A stretch of DNA of 64,000 nt, taken from Streptomyces sp. HSG2. Its GTDB lineage: Bacteria; Actinomycetota; Actinomycetes; Streptomycetales; Streptomycetaceae. Below are positions 1 to 9,773 of the stretch, piece by piece. Both the position numbers and the translations under genes were made by a program. The stretch lies in contig NZ_CP066801.1 of assembly GCF_016598575.1 (NCBI RefSeq), positions 2,046,001 to 2,110,000 of the forward strand, read 5' to 3'. The notes beneath the pieces are model-generated. The model ran no database searches. It was not told where the DNA came from and was given only the letters and a program-made list of their open reading frames with translations. Each line of letters begins with the position of its first letter. Positions within the stretch are counted from its first letter, which is position 1.

Positions 1-311
1 CGGTGCCGCACCGGGCGGAGGTGGCCGTCGGCGTGGTGGTGGCGGTGCTCGCCGCCACGGTGGACCTGCGGGGCGCCATCGGGTTCTCGTCCTTCGGCGT
101 GCTGGTGTACTACGCGGTGGCGAACGCGTCGGCCTGGACACTGGACCCGGCCCCCCGGGCGCGGCTGCTTCCGTTCGTGGGCCTGCTCGGATGCGGGACG
201 CTGGCCTTCTCGCTGCCGACGGCGTCGGTCGTGGCCGGGTCGGTGGTGCTGCTGGCGGGCGTGTCCGTGTACGGGGTGCGCCGGCGCCTCGCCAGATGGT
301 CCGGAGGGTGA
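1..311 (+). CDS. APC-type amino acid permease, C-terminal part (5' end outside window)
   Basis: This is the last ~103 codons of a gene that begins before the window. The visible protein has three to four hydrophobic helices and contains the stretch GAIGFSSFGVLVYYAVANAS, which resembles the late transmembrane helices of amino acid/polyamine (APC) family permeases. It ends in a short basic tail (RRRLARWSGG), as expected for a cytoplasmic C-terminus. It would be an inner-membrane amino acid transporter, but the substrate cannot be told from this fragment. It runs convergently with yccF on the other strand. The family call rests on one conserved stretch and the hydrophobic profile. Confidence 0.7.
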   Translation, partial: VPHRAEVAVGVVVAVLAATVDLRGAIGFSSFGVLVYYAVANASAWTLDPAPRARLLPFVGLLGCGTLAFSLPTASVVAGSVVLLAGVSVYGVRRRLARWSGG

Positions 312-650
312 GGCACGGAGGCGGACGGGGCGAGGGCGGCGAGAGGCGGCACCTCGGCGTCCCGGCTCGACCCGGGCGCCGGGTGCGGAGGGACGGGCCG
401 ATGCCCGGTCGGAGGAAGTGATCGCCGGGCGCGGTCGCCGAGGGCAGGGTCGAACCCCACCGGCGAGGACGGACGCCTGGGGCGAGGGTGACCCCCGGGA
501 GTGGCGCGGGGAGACGGTGGAGGACGGCCCGTGGGGGCCGGAAGCCGCCGGCCCGGGACCCGTCGCGCCCGGGACGCGAGCCGTCGAACGGCGCCGCACA
601 GCCCCGCCCATAGCGACGCCGGGCCCGGAACGGGTCCACGAGAGCGCCGC
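312..650. other. Intergenic region, no gene recognised
   Basis: About 340 bases between the convergent permease and yccF ends. The open frames here have no recognisable protein character, and no convincing long hairpin or tRNA was found. A tRNA T-loop-like string near 447-457 has no cloverleaf around it. Confidence 0.5.
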
Positions 651-1043
651 TCAGAACCCCGCGAAGGGCTGGTCCGTGCGGACGATCTCCCGGCCCAGCG
701 GGAGCAGGGAGACCGGGATGAGCTTGAAGTTGGCGATGCCCAGCGGGATGCCGATGATCGTCACGCAGAGCGCGAGCCCGGTCACGACGTGTCCCAGCGC
801 CAGCCACCAGCCGGCGAGCACCAGCCAGAGCACGTTGCCGACGCAGGACGGCGCCCCGGCGTCGCGCCGCTCGATCGTGGTGTAGCCGAACGGCCACAGT
901 GCGTAGACACCGATCCGGAAGGCGGCGATGCCGAAGGGGATGCCGATGATCGTGAGGCAGAGCAGCAGGCCGGCGGTCACGTACGCGAGGAACAGCCAGA
1001 AGCCGCTCAGGACGAGCCAGATGACGTTCAGGATGGTCTTCAT
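651..1043 (-). CDS. YccF-family (DUF307) membrane protein
   Basis: A 130-residue membrane protein built from two similar halves. Each half has a hydrophobic segment followed by a near-identical signature ([17 protein letters not shown] and [17 protein letters not shown]), which is the hallmark of the YccF/DUF307 domain. The biochemical function of the family is unknown. Its ATG overlaps the htpX stop by 4 bp (ATGA), so it is translated as the second gene of an htpX-yccF unit. Pairing with the membrane protease HtpX hints at a role in membrane homeostasis, but this is inference. Confidence 0.85.
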   Translation of the reverse strand: MKTILNVIWLVLSGFWLFLAYVTAGLLLCLTIIGIPFGIAAFRIGVYALWPFGYTTIERRDAGAPSCVGNVLWLVLAGWWLALGHVVTGLALCVTIIGIPLGIANFKLIPVSLLPLGREIVRTDQPFAGF

Positions 1044-1903
1044 CGGTGGCCACCTGCCATCTCTTCGAGTCGGGCGATGCGTTCCGCCATCGGCGGGTGC
1101 GTGGCGAACATCCTGGACATTCCCTGACCTGGGCGGAAGGGATTCGCGATCATCATGTGGCTCGCCGTCTCGATGCGGGGCTCCGGGGGCAGAGGCAGTT
1201 GTCGGGTGCCCGCCTCCAGCTTACGCAGGGCACGCGCGAGGGCGAGGGGGTCGCCGGTGAGGCGGGCACCGGAGGCGTCGGCCTCGTACTCGCGAGAGCG
1301 GCTGATGGCGAGCTGGACGAGCGACGCCGCGAGCGGGCCGAGGATCATGACGAGCACCATGCCGATCAGGCCGGGACCCTCGTCGTCGTCCGTGCGGCCG
1401 ATCGGTATCAGCCAGGCGAAGTTCACCAGGAACATGATCACGGACGCGAGGGCGCCGGCGACGGAGGAGATCAGGATGTCCCGGTTGTGGACGTGGCTCA
1501 ACTCGTGACCGATGACGCCGCGCAACTCCCGTTCGTCGAGTAGGCGCAGGATGCCGTCGGTGCAGCACACCGCCGCGTTGCGCGGGTTGCGCCCGGTGGC
1601 GAAGGCGTTGGGGGCCTGGGTCGGGGAGATGTACAGGCGGGGCATGGGTCGGCGGGCCTGGGTGGAGAGCTCGCGGACGATGCGGTACAGGGTGGGGGCC
1701 TCGAACTCGCTCACCGGTCGCGCGCGCATCGCACGGAGGGCGAGCTTGTCGCTGTTCCAGTAGGCGTAGGAGTTCGTCCCGAGGGCGACGAGGACGGCGA
1801 CGACGAGACCGGTGCGGCCGAAGAGCCCGCCGATGACGATGATGAGCGCGGACAGTCCTCCGAGGAGGACGGCTGTCCTCAACCCGTTGTGCCGGCGGTG
1901 CAC
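1040..1903 (-). CDS. htpX: Zinc metalloprotease HtpX (M48 family)
   Basis: A 287-residue membrane-bound zinc protease expected to degrade misfolded membrane proteins. Two hydrophobic helices lie near the N-terminus (~9-45). The zinc site is HELSH at residues 133-137, with the third ligand probably the Glu of [10 protein letters not shown] further on. Two more hydrophobic helices follow the active site. I chose the GTG at 1903 because a good ribosome site (GGGAGGG) sits 7 bases upstream and the protein then begins MHRRHNGL, as in actinobacterial HtpX. A longer in-frame start at 1948 lacks support. yccF follows with a 4-bp overlap. Confidence 0.93.
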   Translation of the reverse strand: MHRRHNGLRTAVLLGGLSALIIVIGGLFGRTGLVVAVLVALGTNSYAYWNSDKLALRAMRARPVSEFEAPTLYRIVRELSTQARRPMPRLYISPTQAPNAFATGRNPRNAAVCCTDGILRLLDERELRGVIGHELSHVHNRDILISSVAGALASVIMFLVNFAWLIPIGRTDDDEGPGLIGMVLVMILGPLAASLVQLAISRSREYEADASGARLTGDPLALARALRKLEAGTRQLPLPPEPRIETASHMMIANPFRPGQGMSRMFATHPPMAERIARLEEMAGGHR

Positions 1904-2107
1904 GGTGCGCCCTCCCTGTGGTGCGGCGGAGGGGACCCTTCCGCTCACTGGCCGTGGTTCGTCGGGGCCACCCGTGCGCGGTCGGCGCCGGCGGTGCCGC
2001 GGTGTCCGTCCACTGGGTCCCTCCCATGAGGGTCAACGCCGGGCGGTGGGGCTCGGTTCCCGGGCGGGTCGGGAGGGACGGGGCCCCGCGGATGGCCGCA
2101 CCCGTGG

Positions 2108-2140
2108 CGTGCCCCCGCGCCCGGTGCCGCGTGGGGCACG
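2108..2140 (-). terminator. Possible terminator hairpin after nuoN2
   Basis: Eight-base arms cgtgcccc (2108-2115) and ggggcacg (2133-2140) are separated by a 17-base loop, just past the nuoN2 stop. It lacks a T tract, as is usual in this GC range. The large loop makes it a modest candidate. Confidence 0.35.
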
Positions 2141-2152
2141 ACGGGGGGCGGT

Positions 2153-3676
2153 TCAGAAGAGGCCGGCGTCGGTGAGGCGCAGCAGCGGTTGGGGCGCGAG
2201 GGACAGGGCGAGGGCGAGAAGCGCGGTGACGGCCAGGGCCAGGGCGAGCGGCGGACTCCATCGGTGCTCCCGCGCCACCTGGGCGGGCCCTCGGAACAGC
2301 AGGGCGGCCCACCGGAGGTAGTAGTACATCGCGATCACCACGTTGGCGGCCATGATGCCGGCCAGCCAACCCGACCCCGCGTCCACGGCCGCCGCGAAGA
2401 CGACGACCTTGCCGAACACACCGACGATCCCGGGGGGCAGACCGGCGAGGCAGAGCAGGAAGAAGGCCAGGAGCAGCGCGGTCAGGGGGTGGGTGGCATA
2501 CAGGCCCCGGTAGTCGACCAGCCGGTTGTCGGCGCGGGCACGCCCGACCCATGCGGCCACGGTGAACGCCCCGAGGTTCGCCGTCGCGTAGATCAGGGCG
2601 TAGGCGAGCGTGGCGCCGACGGCGGGTCCGGGCTCCTCGGTGTACGCGGCGGCGGCGATCGGCACCAGGAGGTAGCCGGCCTGGCCGACGGAGGACCAGG
2701 CGAGCAGGCGGACCGCGCCGGAGGGGCGCGCGACCGACTGGCGGAGCGCCCCGGTGTTGCCGACGGTCATGGTGAGCGCGGCCAGCGCGGCCAGCGCGGG
2801 CCCCCAGACGTCGCCTTGGGAGGGCAGGGCGACGACGGTGACCAGGATCAGCCCGGCGAGACCGGCGGCCTTGCCGGTGACGGAGAGGTAGGCGGCCACG
2901 GGCAGCGGCGCCCCGACGTAGGTGTCGGGGACCCAGAAGTGGAAGGGCGCGACGGCCGTCTTGAAGGCGAACCCGACGAGTGTGATGACGACCCCGACGT
3001 GGACGAGGGTGCCGAGTTGTCCGTCCGCGGTCGGGACGCGGCGGGCGAGGTCGTCGAGGAAGAGGGTGCCGGTGGCGGCGTAGAGGAAGCTGACGCCCAT
3101 CAGGGTGACGGCGGTGGCGGTGACGGACGACAGGAAGAACGTGAGGGCGGCCTCGGCGGAGCGCCGGTCGCCGTGCCGCATCCCGACCAGGGCGAAGGCG
3201 GGCAGGGAGACGACCTCCAGGGCGACGACGAGGGTGGCGAGGTCGCGGGCGGCGGGCAGCAGGGCGGCGCCCGCCGCCGAGGAGAGCAGCAGGAACCAGT
3301 ACTCGCCCTGGGGCGCGGGGTGACGGTCCTGGCCCCGCCGGGTGACGGAGAGGAGTGCGGCGACCAGGGCGCCGCCCAGCACCAGGAGTTGTGTGACCAG
3401 GGCGAAGGGGTCCGCGACGTAGGCGCACAGGTCCGGCTCGCGGCTGAGGCAGAAGGTGCGCCGCTCGCCGTCGGCCAGGAAGGGGAGGGTGAGCAGTGCG
3501 GTGCCGAGTCCGCCGACGGAGAACCAGCCGAGGAGCGCCTTGTCACGGGCCGGGAGGAAGAGGTCGGCGAGGAGGACGCCGAGGGCGACGAACGCCACCA
3601 GGGTGGGCGGGGCGATGGTGAGCCAGTCGACGGACTGGACGAGGCTCTGGGCCAGTGGCTCGGGCGGGGAGTTCAT
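2153..3676 (-). CDS. nuoN2: NADH-quinone oxidoreductase subunit N, second operon
   Basis: A 507-residue antiporter-like membrane subunit, one of the proton-pumping modules of complex I. It is hydrophobic throughout with about 14 predicted helices. Conserved antiporter features are visible: FKTAVAPFHFWVPDTYVGAP around the mid-protein Lys region, and a second Lys helix further on. It is the last gene of the reduced nuo operon, and its ATG overlaps the nuoM2 stop (ATGA at 3673-3676). Sequence divergence from NuoN1 in this window is high, so the second operon is not a recent duplicate. Confidence 0.93.
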   Translation of the reverse strand: MNSPPEPLAQSLVQSVDWLTIAPPTLVAFVALGVLLADLFLPARDKALLGWFSVGGLGTALLTLPFLADGERRTFCLSREPDLCAYVADPFALVTQLLVLGGALVAALLSVTRRGQDRHPAPQGEYWFLLLSSAAGAALLPAARDLATLVVALEVVSLPAFALVGMRHGDRRSAEAALTFFLSSVTATAVTLMGVSFLYAATGTLFLDDLARRVPTADGQLGTLVHVGVVITLVGFAFKTAVAPFHFWVPDTYVGAPLPVAAYLSVTGKAAGLAGLILVTVVALPSQGDVWGPALAALAALTMTVGNTGALRQSVARPSGAVRLLAWSSVGQAGYLLVPIAAAAYTEEPGPAVGATLAYALIYATANLGAFTVAAWVGRARADNRLVDYRGLYATHPLTALLLAFFLLCLAGLPPGIVGVFGKVVVFAAAVDAGSGWLAGIMAANVVIAMYYYLRWAALLFRGPAQVAREHRWSPPLALALAVTALLALALSLAPQPLLRLTDAGLF

Positions 3677-5247
3677 CGGCCGCCTCCCAGGAGGAGTCGC
3701 TGGACGGCGGGGTCGGTCAGGCCGAGGAGGGCGCGGGGCCAGAGTCCGACGAGCACGACGAGGGCGACCAGCGGGCTCCAGGCGGCGAGTTCGTATCCTC
3801 GCGCGTCGGGCAGGCGGGGGCCGCGCCCCTCGGTGGGGCCCATGCAGACGCGGCGGACCACGATCAGCAGGTAGGCCGCGGTCAGCAGGGTGCCGAAGGC
3901 TCCGACGGCGGTGAAGGCGAGGTAGGCGGGCCGGTTCAGGCCGGGCGCCGGGTCGAAGGCACCGAAGAGGGCCAACATCTCGCCCCAGAAGCCGGCGAGT
4001 CCGGGGAGTCCGAGCGAGGCGACCGCGGCGAACGCCAGCAGCGCGCCGAGCCGGGGCGCCCTCCCGTACAGCGCGGCGCCGCCCCGCTCGGCGAGGGTGT
4101 CGAGGTCGGTGCCACCGGCGCGTTCCCCGACGGCGCCGACGAGGAAGAACAGCAGGCCGGTGACGAGGCCGTGGGCGACGTTGGCGAAGAGCGCGCCGTT
4201 GACGCCGGTGGGAGTCATGGTGGCGATGCCGAGCAGGACGAAGCCGATGTGGCCTACGGAGGAGTAGGCGATGAGGCGTTTCAGGTCGCCGCCGGCTCCG
4301 GTCCTGGCGAGGGCGAGACACGCCAGTGAGCCGTAGACGATTCCCACGACGGCGAACGCGGCGAGGTAGGGCGCGAAGACGCGGAAGCCGTCCGGGGCGA
4401 TCGGCAGGGCGACGCGGACGAGGCCGTAGGTCCCCATCTTCAGCAGGACGCCGGCCAGCAGGACGGAGCCGACGGTCGGGGCGGCGGTGTGGGCGTCGGG
4501 CAGCCAGCTGTGCAACGGCCACATCGGGGCCTTGACGGCGAGACCGATTCCGATCGCGAGGACGGCGGTGATCTGGGTGGTCGTGGTCAGCGAGCGGCCG
4601 TTGTCGGCGGCGAGCGCCACCATGTCGAACGTGCCGGCGCCGAGCCCGATCAGCAGCAGGCCCAGGAGCATGACGACGGAACCGAGGAGCGTGTAGAGCA
4701 GGAACTTCCAGGCGGCGGCCGACCGTTCGGCGCCGCCCCAACGGGCGATGAGGAAGTACATCGGGACGAGCACGGTCTCGAAGGCGAGGAAGAACAGCAG
4801 CAGGTCGAGCGCGGCGAAGGTGGCCAGGGTCCCGGTCTCCAGCAGGAGCAGCAGGGCGACGAAGCCCCGCGGGCCGTGGACCCGGGGCTTCTCGCGCGCG
4901 GAGTGGAGGGCGCAGAGGAAGGTCAGCAGGGCGGTGAGGAGCAGCAGCGGGAGGGAGACGCCGTCGACGCCGAGGTGGAGGCGCACATCGAGGGCGGGGA
5001 TCCAGCCGATGTCGATCGTGGCCTGGGTGCTGCCGGACCGGCCGTGGTCGAAGCCGAGGGCCAGGACGACGGCGGCGGCGAGGACGGCCCCGGTGACGGT
5101 GACGCCGTGGCGCAGTACGGCTTGTTCGGGGGAGGCGCCCCTCAGCCCCGGCGGTGCGGGCAGCAGGGCGGCGACGGATCCGAGGAGCGGTGCCAGGACG
5201 ACGAACGCCAAGAGGAGCACCATCACGGACTCGCTGATGTCGATCAC
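3673..5247 (-). CDS. nuoM2: NADH-quinone oxidoreductase subunit M, second operon
   Basis: A 524-residue antiporter-like subunit of the complex I membrane arm. Signature segments include LAFETVLVPMYFLIARWGG (the conserved Glu helix) and VKAPMWPLHSWLPDAHTAAP (the NuoM/Mrp quinone-antiporter signature). It starts at GTG 5247, six bases after the nuoL2 stop, and its end overlaps nuoN2. It would pump protons coupled to quinone reduction, together with NuoL2 and NuoN2. It shares the fold of NuoM1 but is clearly a divergent paralogue. Confidence 0.94.
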   Translation of the reverse strand: MIDISESVMVLLLAFVVLAPLLGSVAALLPAPPGLRGASPEQAVLRHGVTVTGAVLAAAVVLALGFDHGRSGSTQATIDIGWIPALDVRLHLGVDGVSLPLLLLTALLTFLCALHSAREKPRVHGPRGFVALLLLLETGTLATFAALDLLLFFLAFETVLVPMYFLIARWGGAERSAAAWKFLLYTLLGSVVMLLGLLLIGLGAGTFDMVALAADNGRSLTTTTQITAVLAIGIGLAVKAPMWPLHSWLPDAHTAAPTVGSVLLAGVLLKMGTYGLVRVALPIAPDGFRVFAPYLAAFAVVGIVYGSLACLALARTGAGGDLKRLIAYSSVGHIGFVLLGIATMTPTGVNGALFANVAHGLVTGLLFFLVGAVGERAGGTDLDTLAERGGAALYGRAPRLGALLAFAAVASLGLPGLAGFWGEMLALFGAFDPAPGLNRPAYLAFTAVGAFGTLLTAAYLLIVVRRVCMGPTEGRGPRLPDARGYELAAWSPLVALVVLVGLWPRALLGLTDPAVQRLLLGGGR

Positions 5248-5253
5248 GTCGGC

Positions 5254-7164
5254 TCACGCTCCCGTGGCGGCGAGGACGGCGGCGACCGCGAGCACGACGG
5301 TGCCGGCGAGCAGCGCGGTCAGGTAGGTCTGGACGTTGCCGGTCTGGGCCCGGCGGGCGGCGGCGCCGAGCAGTCGGGGCAGGGCGCCGGCGCCTCGTAC
5401 GTAGGTGTCGACGACCTCCCGGTCGAGAAACCGCACAAGGGTCGCCCCCGCCAGGATGGGGCGGACGAAGAGCCTTGTGTACACGCGGTCGAGGTGGAAG
5501 CCGAGGGCCGCGTGTCGGTACAGCGGGCCCAGCAGGACGGCGCCGGGGTCCGTCGCCCTCGGCTCGGGTGGGAGAGGCGAGGCGCGGTGGCGAGCGGCTC
5601 GGGTGTGCAGCCAGGCGCCCCAGGTGAGGAGGCCGCCGGCGAGGGCGACCCCGGTGCCCAGCACGGAGGTGGTGAGCGTGGGGGCCAACTCGCCGCCGTC
5701 GAACCACTCGGGGATCACCCGGAAGGCGATCCCGCCGAAGGCGAGCGAAGGCACGGCCAGCGCCCACAGTACGGCGTCGAGCACGACCGGTCGCCGGACA
5801 CGGTCGGGGGCCTCCGGTCCGTCGCCTCGGAAGGCGAGCAGCCACAGGCGCGTGGCGTAGGCGCCGGTGAGCAGCGCCGCGAGGACACCGGAAACCAGGA
5901 TGAGCCCACCGGACGCGGCGGGCACGCCCGCGATGTGGCCGGAGACGGCCCGCTCGGCGGTTCCCAGGACGGACTCCTTGGAGAAGAACCCGCTGAATGG
6001 GGGGACGGCGGCGAGCGCGAGCAGCGCGATCGTCATCGTCCAGAAGGCGTCGGGCACCCGGTGACGCACCCCGCGCATCCCGGACATGGCGGCCAACGAG
6101 TGGGTGCCGACGGCGAGGGCGAGCACCCCGGCGGCGAGGAACAGCAGGGCCTTGAAGGCCCCGTGGGCGAGGAGGTGGAAGACGGCCGCCCCCCGGTCCG
6201 CGACGGCCAGGGCGCCGACCATGTAGCCGAGTTGGCCCATGGTGGAGTAGGCGAGGACGCGTTTGACGTCGTCCTGGGCGAGCGCGGCGAGCCCCGAGCC
6301 CACCATCGTCACCGAGGCCATGACGGCGAGGACGATCATCGCGGCTCCGGAGGCGGTGAAGACCGGGAGGAGCCTGGCGACGAGGTAGACGCCGGCGGCG
6401 ACCATCGTGGCGGCGTGGATGAGCGCGGAGACCGGGGTGGGGCCGGCCATCGCGTCGGGGAGCCAGGTGTGCAGCGGGAACTGGGCCGACTTCCCGGCGA
6501 CGCCGGCCAGGAGCAGCAGCGCGATGGGAGTCGGGTGGTCGAGGTCGCCGGCCGCCACGGTGTCCAGGATTCGGCGCAGGGCGAAGGACCCGGTGTCGGT
6601 GGCCAGCGCGAACAGACCGATCAGGAAGGGGACGTCGCCGAGCTTGGTGACCAGGAAGGCCTTCGGCGCGGCCGAACGGGCCCGCGACGTCTCCCAGTGA
6701 TGGCCGATCAGGAAGTAGGAGCAGATGCCCATCACCTCCCATCCGACCAGGAGCAGCATCAGGTCGCCGGAGTAGACGACGAGGAGCATGGCGGAGGTGA
6801 ACAGCGAGATCAGCGCCGCGTAGGAGGGGTAGCGCGGGTCGCCCGCGAGGTAGCCGGTCGAGTAGACCTGCACGGCGGTGGCCACGAAGGCGACCAGGAC
6901 GGCCACGAGGGCGGCGAACCCGTCGACGTACAGGGCGAGCTCGATCGGGATCGACCCGGTGGGTGTCAGTTCGGTGGCCGCCGCGAGCGTCGCGCCTCCC
7001 CCCTGCCGGGCGGCGACCGCCACGGCCAGGGCGAGGGCGGCGAGCGTGGGCAGCACCGCGAGCGGGCGGGCGAAGCCGGGGGCCCGACCTCCCGAGAAGA
7101 GCGCGACCACGGCGCCGAGGAAGGGCAGCAGCGGCACGAGGACAGCGAGGCTGATGGTGGTCAC
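5254..7164 (-). CDS. nuoL2: NADH-quinone oxidoreductase subunit L, second operon
   Basis: A 636-residue distal membrane-arm subunit. It contains the family motif [18 protein letters not shown] and the proton-channel stretch [20 protein letters not shown], and ends with hydrophobic helices that would include the lateral helix. The GTG at 7164 overlaps the nuoK2 stop (GTGA, 7161-7164), so this start is preferred to longer in-frame extensions without protein character. It is proton pumping and lies in the cytoplasmic membrane. Its partners are NuoM2 and NuoN2 immediately downstream. Confidence 0.94.
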   Translation of the reverse strand: MTTISLAVLVPLLPFLGAVVALFSGGRAPGFARPLAVLPTLAALALAVAVAARQGGGATLAAATELTPTGSIPIELALYVDGFAALVAVLVAFVATAVQVYSTGYLAGDPRYPSYAALISLFTSAMLLVVYSGDLMLLLVGWEVMGICSYFLIGHHWETSRARSAAPKAFLVTKLGDVPFLIGLFALATDTGSFALRRILDTVAAGDLDHPTPIALLLLAGVAGKSAQFPLHTWLPDAMAGPTPVSALIHAATMVAAGVYLVARLLPVFTASGAAMIVLAVMASVTMVGSGLAALAQDDVKRVLAYSTMGQLGYMVGALAVADRGAAVFHLLAHGAFKALLFLAAGVLALAVGTHSLAAMSGMRGVRHRVPDAFWTMTIALLALAAVPPFSGFFSKESVLGTAERAVSGHIAGVPAASGGLILVSGVLAALLTGAYATRLWLLAFRGDGPEAPDRVRRPVVLDAVLWALAVPSLAFGGIAFRVIPEWFDGGELAPTLTTSVLGTGVALAGGLLTWGAWLHTRAARHRASPLPPEPRATDPGAVLLGPLYRHAALGFHLDRVYTRLFVRPILAGATLVRFLDREVVDTYVRGAGALPRLLGAAARRAQTGNVQTYLTALLAGTVVLAVAAVLAATGA

Positions 7165-7565
7165 GGGGTGGCCTCGGTCCTCTCGTCGGGCCCGGTGGAC
7201 GGGCTCGGACCGGCCGGACCGCCCGCTCCCGTCTCCCCCGGGTGGGCGGGCTCGGCGGTGGCGCGCGACCCGTCGATGCCGGAGCCGCCCCGGGCCCGGT
7301 GGACGGCCAGGACGATCGCCAGTCCGATGCCGATCTCCGCCGCGGCCACGGCGATCGTGAACAGGGTCAGGACCTGCCCCGAGCGGAGGGTGTCCACGGC
7401 CGCGCGGCCGAGCCACACGTCGAAGGCGACCAGGTTGAGGTTGACGGCGCTGAGCATCAGCTCCACGGACATCAGCACGAGGATCGCGTTGCGGCGGGCG
7501 AGGACCCCGTACAGCCCGACACAGAAGAGGAGCGCGGACAGGACCGCGGGGTAGGCGAGGTGCAT
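7161..7565 (-). CDS. nuoK2: NADH-quinone oxidoreductase subunit K, second operon
   Basis: A 134-residue three-helix membrane subunit. The conserved Glu-containing segments [20 protein letters not shown] and [18 protein letters not shown] match NuoK and carry the membrane-embedded glutamates of the central proton channel. The tail after residue ~100 is hydrophilic and rich in Gly, Pro and Ser, which makes it ~35 residues longer than NuoK1 (99 aa). The ATG shares one base with the nuoJ2 stop (TGATG), indicating tight translational coupling. Confidence 0.94.
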   Translation of the reverse strand: MHLAYPAVLSALLFCVGLYGVLARRNAILVLMSVELMLSAVNLNLVAFDVWLGRAAVDTLRSGQVLTLFTIAVAAAEIGIGLAIVLAVHRARGGSGIDGSRATAEPAHPGETGAGGPAGPSPSTGPDERTEATP

Positions 7566-8242
7566 CAGCCGGCTCCGCCCCGCCCGTCGCGCTCCTCGGC
7601 GGACGGGCCGCCCGCCCGGCGGGCGGAGGCACTGTCCGCCGCCCGGTCGGACGCACCCGGCCTCCGGGACAACACGATCGCGCCGACCAGAGCGGCCAAC
7701 AGGAGCACGGAGAGGGCCTCGAAGGGCAACACCCAGTACCGGAAGAGGCCGGCGCCCGTCACCCCGGTGGATCCGGCGGGCGGCCCCCCGAGGTCGATCC
7801 AGGTCGTCCGGAAGGCGTCGACGACCACCCAGACCAGGACGGCGGCGGAGGCGAGGGCGACGGCGAGCGCGGCCACCCGGTTGCCCGAGTCCGCGTCGGG
7901 CGAGGGGCCGATCGGCGCCCGGGTGAGCATCAGCCCGAACAGCAACAGCACGACGACCGACCCGACGTAGACGAGGACCTGCACCCACGCGATGAACTCG
8001 GCGGTGAGCAGCAGGTACTCGACAGCCAGGCCGCCCAGGGCGACCACCAGCCACAACGCGGCGTGGACAAGCCTACGGGTGGTGACGGTCAGGACGGCGG
8101 CACCGAGGGTGACCAGACCGACCATCAGGAAGGCGATCTCGACACCGGTCGGGGAGAGGAAGCCGGCTGACTCCGCGGCCACCGGGAGGACGACGTGGCC
8201 GGAGGCAGGCGCGGGGACGCCGACGGCCGCCGGGACGCTCAC
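7565..8242 (-). CDS. nuoJ2: NADH-quinone oxidoreductase subunit J, second operon
   Basis: A 225-residue membrane subunit with five predicted helices. The segment [20 protein letters not shown] corresponds to the conserved third-helix region of NuoJ. The GTG at 8242 overlaps the nuoI2 stop (GTGA at 8239-8242), so the longer in-frame start at 8386 is rejected. The C-terminus is a hydrophilic tail. It would help link the quinone site to the antiporter subunits. Confidence 0.92.
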   Translation of the reverse strand: MSVPAAVGVPAPASGHVVLPVAAESAGFLSPTGVEIAFLMVGLVTLGAAVLTVTTRRLVHAALWLVVALGGLAVEYLLLTAEFIAWVQVLVYVGSVVVLLLFGLMLTRAPIGPSPDADSGNRVAALAVALASAAVLVWVVVDAFRTTWIDLGGPPAGSTGVTGAGLFRYWVLPFEALSVLLLAALVGAIVLSRRPGASDRAADSASARRAGGPSAEERDGRGGAG

Positions 8243-8805
8243 CCCCCGTCCTCCGGCCGCCGCCCCGACGCGCCGGAGGACCCGGCACGGTTCGGCTTGT
8301 CCACGCTCCGTCGGGCGGCGGCGAGTTCCTTCGCCTCCTCCGCCCCCGGATCGAGGGCGGGCGGCGCGGGGACGGTCCACATCCACTCACGGAGCCGGTC
8401 CCGCTCGTGGGTGAGGTCCCGGATGTCCGTCTCCGCGTACTCGAACTCGGGGGACCAGAACAGGGCGTCGAACGGACAGACCTCGATGCAGATGCCGCAG
8501 TACATGCAGAGGGCGAAATCGATGGCGAAGCGGTCCAGGACGTTGCGGCTGCGCTCCCTGCCCCCGGGGGTCGCCGGGGGGAGGGTCTCCTTGTGGGAGT
8601 CGATGTAGACGCACCAGTCCGGGCACTCCCGGGCGCACAGCATGCAGACGGTGCAGTTCTCCTCGAACAGCCCGATCACGCCCCGGGTACGGGGCGGCAA
8701 CGAGGGCTGGACCTCGGGATACCGCTCGGTGACGGCGCGCCTCGTCATCGTGCGGAGGGTGACGGCCAGACCCTTGGCCAGACCGGAACCGGGTACGCGG
8801 CTCAC
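8239..8805 (-). CDS. nuoI2: NADH-quinone oxidoreductase subunit I, second operon (2x[4Fe-4S])
   Basis: A 188-residue ferredoxin-like subunit that carries clusters N6a and N6b. Two complete cluster motifs are seen: [12 protein letters not shown] and [12 protein letters not shown]. It starts with a short amphipathic region ([19 protein letters not shown]), as in NuoI. The GTG at 8805 overlaps the nuoH2 stop (GTGA). It would pass electrons to NuoB2. The operon has no NuoG, E or F, so the electrons probably arrive from something other than NADH. Reduced ferredoxin is the obvious candidate, given korAB at 19.4 kb. Confidence 0.95.
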   Translation of the reverse strand: MSRVPGSGLAKGLAVTLRTMTRRAVTERYPEVQPSLPPRTRGVIGLFEENCTVCMLCARECPDWCVYIDSHKETLPPATPGGRERSRNVLDRFAIDFALCMYCGICIEVCPFDALFWSPEFEYAETDIRDLTHERDRLREWMWTVPAPPALDPGAEEAKELAAARRSVDKPNRAGSSGASGRRPEDGG

Positions 8806-9773
8806 CCGCTGATCACCACCTTGACGACGCCGGTGAGGGCGATCTGGGCGAGCGCGAGGGGAACGAGCACGGTCCACGCGAGTCTCTGCAACTGGTCCTC
8901 CCGCAACCTGGGGTGGGTGACCCGCGACCAGATCACCACGAAGACGAGCAGGGCGGTCTTGAGCAGCGTCCACACCCAGCCCAGCCCCTCGGCGCCCCAG
9001 GGGCCGTGCCAACCGCCGAGGAACAGCACCGCGGTCAGGCCGCACAGGACGACGATCCCGGCGTACTCGGCGAGGAGGAAGAAGGCGAAACGCAGCCCGG
9101 TGTACTCGGTGTAGGCACCGAAGACGATCTCCGAGTCCGCCACCGGCATGTCGAACGGGGGACGCTGCAACTCCGCGAGGCCGGCGACGAAGAAGACCCC
9201 CGCGCCCACGATCTGCCAGGGAAGCCACCACCACGCGAAGGCGTCCAGGATGCCCACCAGCGAGACGGTGCCCGCCGCCATCGCCACGGACGCGGCGGCC
9301 AGCAGCATCGGCAGTTCGTAGGCCAGCAGTTGGGCGGCGGTGCGGACTCCTCCGAGCAGGGAGAACTTGTTTCCCGAGGCCCAACCGGCCATGAGCGAGC
9401 CGAGGACGGCGACGGCCATGACGGCGAGGACGAAGAAGATCCCGGCGTCGACCACCTGGCCGACGGCCCCCTCCCCCGGACCCACCGGGATGACCGACAG
9501 CACCAACAGGTACGGCAGCAACGCCACCGCCGGCGCCATCCGGAAGACCACGCGATCGGCTCCCGCCGGCACCACGTCCTCCTTCTGGGCGAACTTGACG
9601 CCGTCGGCGACGAGCTGCGCCCAGCCGTGGAAGCCACCGGCGCGCATCGGGCCCAGCCGGCCCTGCATGTGCGCCATCACCTTGTGCTCGGCCTGGCCGA
9701 CGAGCAGCGGAAGGACGAGGAACGCGGCGAAGACGGCCAGGATTCGCGGGGCGGCGTCGAGTACGGCGGTCAT
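8802..9773 (-). CDS. nuoH2: NADH-quinone oxidoreductase subunit H, second operon
   Basis: A 323-residue membrane subunit with eight helices that forms part of the quinone-binding chamber. Recognisable family segments are [18 protein letters not shown] and [20 protein letters not shown], the latter with the conserved acidic loop. The ATG at 9773 overlaps the nuoC2 stop (ATGA). It is much shorter than NuoH1 (469 aa), because NuoH1 carries a long hydrophilic C-terminal tail that is absent here. Confidence 0.95.
   Translation of the reverse strand: MTAVLDAAPRILAVFAAFLVLPLLVGQAEHKVMAHMQGRLGPMRAGGFHGWAQLVADGVKFAQKEDVVPAGADRVVFRMAPAVALLPYLLVLSVIPVGPGEGAVGQVVDAGIFFVLAVMAVAVLGSLMAGWASGNKFSLLGGVRTAAQLLAYELPMLLAAASVAMAAGTVSLVGILDAFAWWWLPWQIVGAGVFFVAGLAELQRPPFDMPVADSEIVFGAYTEYTGLRFAFFLLAEYAGIVVLCGLTAVLFLGGWHGPWGAEGLGWVWTLLKTALLVFVVIWSRVTHPRLREDQLQRLAWTVLVPLALAQIALTGVVKVVISG

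Noticed and set aside
440..470. A tRNA T-loop-like string (gggtcgaacccc)
   Set aside because: No acceptor, D or anticodon stems can be drawn around it on either strand.
4489..7554. A 1021-codon open frame on the plus strand across nuoL2-nuoM2
   Set aside because: It is antisense to well-conserved complex I genes. Its translation is Gly/Glu/Gln/Asp/Arg-rich without a core, a usual shadow in GC-rich DNA.
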